From CAIVAT01 sp038212325 (GTDB lineage: Bacteria > Bacteroidota > Bacteroidia > Bacteroidales > FEN-979), in contig JBBQUQ010000120.1 in the NCBI GenBank assembly GCA_038212325.1, positions 1 to 7,863 on the forward strand: a stretch of DNA of 7,863 nucleotides. Reading direction: 5' to 3'. The position numbers and the translations under genes are program-made. A model generated the notes under the pieces. It was not told the DNA's origin and ran no database searches. It worked only from the letters and a program-made list of their open reading frames with translations. Shown here piece by piece: positions 1 through 5,385 of the stretch (its first letter is position 1; each line of letters starts with the position of its first letter).

Positions 1-488
1 ATCCCGACGACAGCACGGTTATTTCCAATTTCATGGCACCCGGATACCTGATTGCAGGTGTCGGTATTACGTATATTCCCACCAAATGGTTTATGGTATA
101 CCTTTCACCCGCATCAGGCCGGTTCACCTTTGTCATGGATCAGCAACTGGCCGATTCAGGAGCTTTCGGAGTAGCGCGGGGCAAGAATATCAGGGGTGAG
201 TTCGGCCCCTACCTGCGCGCCAGCCTGAACAAGGACCTAGCAAAAAACATCAATCTTACTTCAACCCTCGAACTGTTCACCGATTACCTCCACGATTTCG
301 GAAACATTGACGTCAATTGGAGCCTTCTGCTCAGCATGAAGGTCAACACATGGCTGGCTGCATCCATTCAAACCCAGCTGATCTACGACAATGACATCAT
401 GATTCAAACACATCCTGATAAGTCGGCAGGACCGCGCACCCAGTTTAAAGAGTTGTTTGGCATAGGATTAACCTACAAGTTCAAATAG
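1..488 (+). CDS. DUF3078 family protein, C-terminal part (5' truncated)
   Basis: This is the 3' end of a gene whose frame is open from base 3 to the TAG at 486-488, giving 161 residues. The ATG at 33 is internal, because the family pattern already runs through the residues before it (ISNFMAPGYL). I recognise the pattern of the Bacteroidota-specific DUF3078 family: 'SNF.AP.YL', then 'LSP.SG.FTFV.DQ.LAD.GAFGV', 'GEFG.Y', 'NIDVNW' and 'TQLIYD.DI'. The alternating aromatic/polar strands and the terminal GLTYKFK, which ends on an aromatic residue, suit an outer-membrane beta-barrel-like protein. No biochemical function is established for the family as far as I know. The N-terminus and signal peptide lie outside the window. 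A strong terminator follows directly, so it is probably transcribed separately from the genes downstream. Confidence 0.8.
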   Translation, partial: PDDSTVISNFMAPGYLIAGVGITYIPTKWFMVYLSPASGRFTFVMDQQLADSGAFGVARGKNIRGEFGPYLRASLNKDLAKNINLTSTLELFTDYLHDFGNIDVNWSLLLSMKVNTWLAASIQTQLIYDNDIMIQTHPDKSAGPRTQFKELFGIGLTYKFK

Positions 489-512
489 CCTGAACCGGCC
501 CTGAACACTTAT

Positions 513-544
513 AAAAATACCCGTTGCATCCAGCGGGTATTTTT
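513..544 (+). terminator. Rho-independent terminator after the DUF3078 gene
   Basis: An 11-bp perfect stem (513-523 AAAAATACCCG-type arm pairing with 534-544) encloses a 10-nt loop, with a T-run on the 3' side (540-545). The A-run on the 5' side would give the opposite strand a U-tract too, so it could stop transcription both ways. It begins 24 nt after the DUF3078 stop codon. Confidence 0.85.
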
Positions 545-559
545 TATTGATAAATTCTG

Positions 560-567
560 TATTTTTG
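560..567 (+). promoter_or_regulatory. Bacteroidota -7 promoter box (TATTTTTG)
   Basis: This is an exact match to TAnnTTTG, the -7 element of the Bacteroidota housekeeping sigma factor. It lies between the terminator and the ATG at 585. Transcription would start near 572-574, leaving a leader of about 11-13 nt. No TTG stands at the usual -33 distance (the nearest are 10 and 33 nt upstream of the box), so the assignment rests on the -7 box alone. Confidence 0.55.
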
Positions 568-584
568 TGAGAAAAGAAACACCC

Positions 585-857
585 ATGGCACATCATTCAG
601 AACAAAGCGAACCCCTGACCCACGAAGGGATGAAGTTCAGGGAGCACACGGAACGGGCAGCCCATTTTATAAAGATTGACCTTTTCAGGTCGGCCAGGGA
701 GGAGTTCAAGGCAGCCCTGCATTATGAACCGGGCGACACCGAATGCCTGAGGCAGATTGACATCATGAACGCCAACATTGCCCGCGACCGGAAAACGGTG
801 CTGGTTGTTGCGCCACTTGTCATAATCCTGATCATCGCAGTGGCACTGCTGGCTTAA
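585..857 (+). CDS. Small tail-anchored protein with one TPR-like repeat
   Basis: This is a 90-residue protein. Residues 24-57 read as one tetratricopeptide-like helical hairpin (AAHFIKIDLF..A.EEFKAALHYEPGD), followed by a charged linker (RDRK, 67-70) and a single hydrophobic helix at 71-89 that runs to the end. There is no signal peptide, so a tail-anchored inner-membrane protein with its TPR in the cytoplasm is expected. A GTG at 567 in the same frame would add six residues, but it overlaps the last base of the -7 box and would precede the transcript start, so the ATG at 585 is preferred. The stop is 19 nt before the branching-enzyme start, so the two are probably co-transcribed. A single TPR is usually a contact surface rather than an enzyme. 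I do not recognise a named family, and any link to glycogen is inferred from position. Confidence 0.7.
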   Translation: MAHHSEQSEPLTHEGMKFREHTERAAHFIKIDLFRSAREEFKAALHYEPGDTECLRQIDIMNANIARDRKTVLVVAPLVIILIIAVALLA

Positions 858-880
858 TGGAAATTCTCCGAAAACCATGA
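857..880 (+). other. Seven-codon bridge ORF between TPR gene and branching enzyme
   Basis: The junction reads TAATG at 855-859 and ATGA at 877-880. The ATG at 857 opens a mini-ORF (MEILRKP) whose TGA at 878-880 overlaps the branching-enzyme start codon. Stop-start overlaps of this kind are known to permit translational reinitiation. The geometry is directly visible, but whether the mini-ORF is translated is unknown, and it is short enough to occur by chance. Confidence 0.25.
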
Positions 881-2907
881 AAGAAAAGAAGATCAAACAG
901 CTCGCCCTTGTCAGGAGTGACCCATGGCTGGAACCTGTTGCGGAAGAAATTACTGCCCGCTATGAGCGGTATCAGATGACGTTGCAGGAAATTGAAAGTA
1001 ATTGGCACAGCCTGAGCGAATTTGCCGATGCTTACCAGTTCTATGGTTTTCATTACGACCGCACCCTCAAGGGTTGGCATTACCGGGAATGGGCGCCAAA
1101 AGCGCAGGATGTTTACCTGTTCGGCGATTTCAACAACTGGCAGCGGTATGCTCACCGGCTTACTCCGAACAAATATGGCCAGTGGGAAATTTTTCTTCCC
1201 GACGACCAGTTCAGAGACCGGTTTACCCATCAAAGCAGGGTAAAGGTGATGGTTCATTCCGAGTCAGGCTGGCATGAAAAGATTCCGTCCTATATTCACC
1301 GGGTGATCCAGGATCCGGCTACCCTGGGTTTTTCAGGACAGCATTGGGCTCCCCCGAAGGCATTCGACTGGTCGGGCGACCATTTTGACATCGGCGAGCT
1401 AAATGAGCTGCTTATTTATGAATGTCATGTCGGCATGGCCCAGGAGCAGGAATCGGTTGGCTCCTTCGCCGATTTTGCCGATTACCTTATTCCATATATC
1501 AAAAACTCTGGCTACAACACGATCCAGCTGATGGCCATCGCCGAGCATCCCTACTATGGCTCATTCGGCTACCATGTTTCCAATTTTTTCGCCGTATCCT
1601 CGCGCTTCGGAACCCCTGAAGAGTTGAAATACCTGATCAAAAAGGCCCACGAACAAGGCATAGCCGTGCTGATGGACATTGTGCATTCCCATTCCGCCAA
1701 AAACACCATGGAAGGCCTTAACCAGTTTGACGGTTCCGACGACCAGTATTTTCATCCTGGCGACCGCGGAAACCATCCTCACTGGGATTCGAAATGCTTC
1801 AATTATGGAAGGCGGGAAGTGTTGCAGTTCCTGCTGTCCAATATTAAATTCTGGCTGAAAGAGTTTCACTTCGATGGCTTCCGGTTCGATGGCGTTACCT
1901 CGATGATGTATTTCGACCATGGATACCGTGAAACATGGGACCGTGACGGGTACTTCAAAGAAGGTGTTGAATGGGACGCATTAACTTACCTGCAGCTTGC
2001 CACTACACTTACCCACAAAGTCAAGCCGCATGCAGTAACCATTGCCGAAGATGTAAGCGGGATGCCCGGTTTGTGCAGACCTGTTCGCGAGGGCGGCATC
2101 GGTTTCGATTACCGTCTTGCGATGGCTATTCCTGATTACTGGATCAAGGTTTTAAAGGAAAAGAAAGACGAAGATTGGAACATCCATGAACTATGGGCGG
2201 TGATGACCGACCGGATGCCCGACGTGAAAACCGTGGCCTATTGCGAATCGCACGACCAGGCGCTTGTGGGCGACCAGACCATTGCCTTCAGGCTGATGCA
2301 GAGCGAGATCTATTTCAAGATGAGCCGGAAGGATGAGAGCCATGTGATCGACCGCGGCATCGCGCTGCACAAAATGATCCGGCTGATATCGATCGGCTTG
2401 GGCGGCCAGGCATACCTGAACTTCATCGGAAATGAGTTCGGGCATCCCGATTGGGTCGACTTCCCACGGGAAGGGAACAACTGGAGTTATCAGTATGCAC
2501 GGCGCCAGTGGTCATTACTCCAGAACCCGGACCTTAAATACCGTTTCCTTGCGGCCTTCGACCAGGCAATGATTGCAATGGTTAAGGAATATAAACTGCT
2601 GGATGTCGGATTTGGCGACCAATTAAACATGGATGGTGAAAATCAAACCATTGTCTTCAAGCGGCAGGGACTTATATTCATCTTCAACTTCCATGTCAGC
2701 AACTCCATCCCCGATTATACGTTTGCAGTGCCTGAACCGGGAGATTACCGGATCGTCCTCAACACAGACAGTCCGGAATTCGGCGGGCACAACAGGGTGA
2801 ACGACCAACTGACCTATACCACGCTTTACAACGCCGAAGATTCAACGCACCTGCTGATGGTATACAACACCAACCGCACGGCGCTTGTCTTTGAACGCAT
2901 CAGCTAG
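877..2907 (+). CDS. glgB: 1,4-alpha-glucan branching enzyme, eukaryotic type (GH13_8)
   Basis: This cytoplasmic enzyme of glycogen synthesis cuts alpha-1,4-glucan chains and rejoins them as alpha-1,6 branches. The 676 residues contain an N-terminal helical stretch (1-50), a CBM48 domain (about 54-150, with GWHYREWAPKAQDVYLFGDF), a GH13 (beta/alpha)8 barrel (about 170-560) and a C-terminal beta domain (about 580-676). The GH13 regions are intact: region I DIVHSHS (D267, H272), region II GFRFDGVTSM (nucleophile D338), region III IAEDVSGMP (acid/base E391) and region IV YCESHDQALVGD (D460). The signatures HSHS.KN, FDGVTSM, AEDVSGMP, GFDYRLAMAIPD and LNF.GNEFGHP.W.DFPR are those of animal, fungal and plant enzymes (GH13_8). 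They are not those of E. coli-like GlgB (GH13_9). Length is normal and no frameshift is seen. It lies 19 nt after the small TPR gene and likely shares its promoter. Confidence 0.96.
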   Translation: MKEKKIKQLALVRSDPWLEPVAEEITARYERYQMTLQEIESNWHSLSEFADAYQFYGFHYDRTLKGWHYREWAPKAQDVYLFGDFNNWQRYAHRLTPNKYGQWEIFLPDDQFRDRFTHQSRVKVMVHSESGWHEKIPSYIHRVIQDPATLGFSGQHWAPPKAFDWSGDHFDIGELNELLIYECHVGMAQEQESVGSFADFADYLIPYIKNSGYNTIQLMAIAEHPYYGSFGYHVSNFFAVSSRFGTPEELKYLIKKAHEQGIAVLMDIVHSHSAKNTMEGLNQFDGSDDQYFHPGDRGNHPHWDSKCFNYGRREVLQFLLSNIKFWLKEFHFDGFRFDGVTSMMYFDHGYRETWDRDGYFKEGVEWDALTYLQLATTLTHKVKPHAVTIAEDVSGMPGLCRPVREGGIGFDYRLAMAIPDYWIKVLKEKKDEDWNIHELWAVMTDRMPDVKTVAYCESHDQALVGDQTIAFRLMQSEIYFKMSRKDESHVIDRGIALHKMIRLISIGLGGQAYLNFIGNEFGHPDWVDFPREGNNWSYQYARRQWSLLQNPDLKYRFLAAFDQAMIAMVKEYKLLDVGFGDQLNMDGENQTIVFKRQGLIFIFNFHVSNSIPDYTFAVPEPGDYRIVLNTDSPEFGGHNRVNDQLTYTTLYNAEDSTHLLMVYNTNRTALVFERIS

Positions 2908-2922
2908 CCTTCAATTTTTTCG

Positions 2923-2930
2923 TATCTTTG
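2923..2930 (+). promoter_or_regulatory. Bacteroidota -7 promoter box (TATCTTTG)
   Basis: This is an exact TAnnTTTG match in the 54-bp gap between the branching-enzyme stop and the secreted-protein ATG at 2962. A start near 2937 would give a leader of about 25 nt. The nearest TTTG upstream (2890-2893) is 29 nt away, longer than the usual spacing, so the -33 part is weak. It implies the secreted protein can be expressed independently of the branching enzyme. Confidence 0.6.
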
Positions 2931-2961
2931 CCCGGCAATCCTGAGCTAAATTTACGATCCT

Positions 2962-4602
2962 ATGAATTCCTGCATTCATTTTTCCTTCTCCCGGAACGTC
3001 ATGATTATAATGGTGTTGTCATTCACCCTTTGCATGTTATCTGTTCCCATTAACGCTGCCCCTGCGAAACCAGATACCACCTGGTCGGTTTCTTTCAGCC
3101 TGAACATGACAAAAGCAGTTAATCAGCATGTTTTCAGCCCCGATTCCGATTACGTTTATCTGGTCATGGATGGCATTCAGCCGCTCAGGCTCGTTCCGGA
3201 ACCGGGATATACCTATTCGGCGCTCCTTTTTGACCAGCTTGATTCGGGGGTTACCTACAACTATAAATTCAGGATCAACGATTCGGTTTTTGAAACGGTA
3301 AACCGTTCGGTAAAAGCGCAACCAGGCATGGTCAGCGTTTCCGCATGGTGGAACAACGAACCGCTCAACATCACAACGTTTATCGTGAACATGCAATATG
3401 CACATCTGGATGGCACGTTCAACCCCGATACCGATTCGGTTTGCATCGTCGGAACCATGAATGGCATGTATGGATCGCCCAGGATGCATCGGGTCGACAC
3501 CACCCTGAACTATTCTTACACCGATACGCTGCTTGTGCCGGGAGCGGTGCAGGAATACAAGTACCGCATCAACCAGGGAGATACCGCTGCAGGCCATGTG
3601 GAACTGCTGAACCAGCCAAACCGGATAGTGAGGATTCCCGACACGCTGCTTACGGTAACGAATGATTTCAACAATTTCAACCCCGGAAAGCGCCTGATGA
3701 CCTTTAACTGCGACATGGGCTACTTTGTCAGGGCGAATCTTTTCGATCGGGCGGCCGATTACATTGACGTTGCCGGAAATTTCAACGGGTCGGGGGCCAA
3801 CGATGCATTGTTTGATACCGATGGCGACACCATCTATTCGCTGGGATTATACATGGACACCACCTGGTTTCAGCAGGGCCCGCTTGACTTTAAATTCAGG
3901 ATCAATGGCAGCTGGAACAGTGCCGAACTGCAGGGGAAACCTTACCGTACCTATGCTTTTCACGACACCATCAATCAGAATCCCAACCTCTACAGCTGCT
4001 TTTACAACAATTTGGACCCATCCGTTCCCACGCCCCCATGGGCTTACAATGCTGACATCCAGGGGGTGCTGGTTATTAAAAAAATTCTGACCGGAATCTA
4101 TTCTTACGAAAATCTGAACGGCATTCCCGAAGGTGTCTCCACCTACCGTTGGCTGCGCAGCAGCAATGCGCAGGGCACAGAGGCCGCACCCATCGACACT
4201 GCAACAGAAATAAATTATGTGGTCGACACCCTGGACATCGGGAAATGGCTGGTTTTTGAAGTCACCCCAAAATCCGTCAGCGGTGATTCTGCCGTCGGCA
4301 TGCCTGTCCGTGCCATTTCATCCAACAGCATCTCTGCCTGGGATGTAGGCATGGGTGAACATTCGGGTTTGATCACGCGGGTCTTCCCAAACCCGGCACG
4401 CGATTATATTTCCATTGAAGCAATGCAGCAGATCGACCGAGTAGAGGTGATAAACTTTCTGAACCAGGTACTACTCACCAGGGAAGCTGTTGGCTCAGCA
4501 TCGATCAGGCTTAACCTTGCAAAATTACCCAAAGGATTATACCTGCTCAGAGCGATCACGAAATCGCATGACCAGGGGGTCGTCAGAATTGCGAAGTATT
4601 AG
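2962..4602 (+). CDS. Secreted protein: three CBM20-like repeats, Ig-like domain, T9SS sorting domain
   Basis: This 546-residue protein has a signal peptide (about 1-32: R11, a hydrophobic core, then PINA before APA). Three diverged beta-sandwich repeats follow at about 41-128, 136-234 and 245-350. Each has the pattern 'F..NM/DM ... F.P..D.V.V.G..NG ... G..Y.YKFRIN', resembling CBM20/SusE-like starch-binding modules. Residues 368-451 (GVLVIKKILTGIYSYEN ... STYRWLRS ... DIGKWLVFEVTP) match an Ig-like module common in surface proteins. Residues 474-546 (VFPNPARDYISIE ... LPKGLYLLR) form a type A T9SS sorting domain, predicting export across the outer membrane and attachment or release. There is no catalytic domain. 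The start at 2962 is chosen over the Met at 3001 because it supplies the positive n-region. The role may be alpha-glucan binding at the surface, as inferred from the fold pattern and neighbouring genes. Specificity is not determinable here. Confidence 0.85.
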   Translation: MNSCIHFSFSRNVMIIMVLSFTLCMLSVPINAAPAKPDTTWSVSFSLNMTKAVNQHVFSPDSDYVYLVMDGIQPLRLVPEPGYTYSALLFDQLDSGVTYNYKFRINDSVFETVNRSVKAQPGMVSVSAWWNNEPLNITTFIVNMQYAHLDGTFNPDTDSVCIVGTMNGMYGSPRMHRVDTTLNYSYTDTLLVPGAVQEYKYRINQGDTAAGHVELLNQPNRIVRIPDTLLTVTNDFNNFNPGKRLMTFNCDMGYFVRANLFDRAADYIDVAGNFNGSGANDALFDTDGDTIYSLGLYMDTTWFQQGPLDFKFRINGSWNSAELQGKPYRTYAFHDTINQNPNLYSCFYNNLDPSVPTPPWAYNADIQGVLVIKKILTGIYSYENLNGIPEGVSTYRWLRSSNAQGTEAAPIDTATEINYVVDTLDIGKWLVFEVTPKSVSGDSAVGMPVRAISSNSISAWDVGMGEHSGLITRVFPNPARDYISIEAMQQIDRVEVINFLNQVLLTREAVGSASIRLNLAKLPKGLYLLRAITKSHDQGVVRIAKY

Positions 4603-5336
4603 CCCAGCAAAAAATCGAGGTTCTCATTCGCCTGAAATTCCTGCGCCTCCATGCCAAACCGGAACACGCGCAAACTGCGGTTTCCTGTAAGATTCATGGT
4701 GTCGCCGATTACCTTCAACAGGCATCCTTCGCGCAATCCTACCACCGTGGCGTCGCGGTTCACTGTTAGGAATTCGAGGATTCGCTGTTCGCGCGTTTCA
4801 CCTGCATGACCTTCAGGGTTGGCATCGAGGTAATGGGGGTTGATCTGAAACGGGACAAACTTGAGGCAGTTAAATGACGGAGGTTCGCAGATGGGCATGT
4901 CGTTGGTGGTTTTCATGGTCGGGCAAGCAACATTGGCGCCGGCACTCCAGCCAACAAACGGGATGCCCCGGAAAACCTTGCGGCGTATCGCCTCCATCAG
5001 GCCAAACTCCTGCATCATCAGTGCCAGGTGGAAGGTGTTCCCGCCCCCGATCACGATCGATTCCGCTTCATTCACCGCAACAACCGGGTTGGATTCGCGA
5101 TGAATGGAAGTGAGGACAAATCCCATATCCTTAAATATTTTCTTCACCCGGTCCTCATAAAGGTCAAATGATTTGTCGACTCCCGAGGCGGTCAGGTTCA
5201 CACCGGCATAGGGGATGAATAAAACCTTACGCACGCCGAACCCCGAAAGAAAATCCTGGATATGCGGGCGTGGCCAGGCAAGATATTCCTCGCCTGCATT
5301 GGTTGAGTTGCTGATCAATAGAAGATTCCGGATCAT
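4599..5336 (-). CDS. pepE: Peptidase E (alpha-aspartyl dipeptidase, family S51)
   Basis: This cytoplasmic serine peptidase hydrolyses dipeptides with N-terminal aspartate (Asp-Xaa). The 245 residues cover the full family length. The nucleophile elbow GWSAGAN places the catalytic serine at S131, with D146 in TTNDMPI and H168 in INPHYLD. The spacings 131/146/168 equal those of the Salmonella enzyme triad as I remember it (S120, D135, H157). The glycine-rich IGGGNTFHL at 96-104 is also typical of the family. The start codon ATG at 5334-5336 opens directly into the family's usual N-terminus (IRNLLLISNST). The gene is divergent from the sugar transporter and convergent with the secreted-protein gene, whose stop codon overlaps its own by four bases in total (4599-4602). 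It has no evident part in glucan metabolism. Confidence 0.95.
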   Translation of the reverse strand: MIRNLLLISNSTNAGEEYLAWPRPHIQDFLSGFGVRKVLFIPYAGVNLTASGVDKSFDLYEDRVKKIFKDMGFVLTSIHRESNPVVAVNEAESIVIGGGNTFHLALMMQEFGLMEAIRRKVFRGIPFVGWSAGANVACPTMKTTNDMPICEPPSFNCLKFVPFQINPHYLDANPEGHAGETREQRILEFLTVNRDATVVGLREGCLLKVIGDTMNLTGNRSLRVFRFGMEAQEFQANENLDFLLG

Positions 5337-5340
5337 AGGT

Positions 5341-5348
5341 TATATTTG
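5341..5348 (+). promoter_or_regulatory. Upstream alternative -7 box (TATATTTG) for the transporter
   Basis: This is an exact TAnnTTTG match just outside the pepE start codon, reading toward the transporter gene. If used, transcription would start near 5355 and give a leader of about 30 nt containing the inverted repeat as a possible hairpin. Its TTTG (5345-5348) could alternatively serve as a -33-like element for the downstream box, although 25 nt is longer than the usual spacing. Confidence 0.35.
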
Positions 5349-5353
5349 GGCTA

Positions 5354-5361
5354 TAAAAGTA
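5354..5361 (-). promoter_or_regulatory. pepE: Probable -7 box for pepE (TACTTTTA on the minus strand)
   Basis: Read on the minus strand this is TACTTTTA, matching TAnnTTTG at all but the last base. It ends 17 nt before the pepE ATG, a plausible leader length. It overlaps the left arm of the inverted repeat at 5355-5362. No clear -33 element is seen. Confidence 0.4.
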
Positions 5362-5380
5362 ATAGAAAGTTCTTACTTTT
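5355..5380. repeat. Perfect 8-bp inverted repeat in the divergent promoter region
   Basis: The left arm AAAAGTAA (5355-5362) and right arm TTACTTTT (5373-5380) are exact reverse complements around a 10-nt spacer (5363-5372). The right arm lies in the transporter -7 box and the left arm in the pepE -7-like box, so the two promoters point outward from one symmetrical core. It may be a dyad operator, or simply two -7 boxes that match each other. Confidence 0.6.
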
Positions 5381-5381
5381 G
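5374..5381 (+). promoter_or_regulatory. Proximal -7 box (TACTTTTG) for the transporter; near-leaderless start
   Basis: This is an exact TAnnTTTG match that ends only 4 nt before the ATG at 5386. By the normal spacing transcription would begin at or within a few bases of the start codon, giving a leaderless or almost leaderless mRNA. The right arm of the inverted repeat overlaps this box. Confidence 0.55.
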
Positions 5382-5385
5382 AGCC

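Noticed and set aside
567..584. GTG start for the small TPR protein, adding MRKETP
   Set aside because: The GTG overlaps the -7 promoter box, so the transcript from that promoter would not contain it. The ATG at 585 is more likely.
2908..2922. Possible terminator after the branching-enzyme gene (T-run at 2915-2920)
   Set aside because: A T-run is present but I found no stable stem before it. The GCTAGC palindrome at the stop codon is too short to count.
3037..3597. 186-codon minus-strand ORF inside the secreted-protein gene
   Set aside because: It lies fully antisense to a well-supported gene with signal peptide, repeats and sorting domain. Its translation has no recognisable domain.
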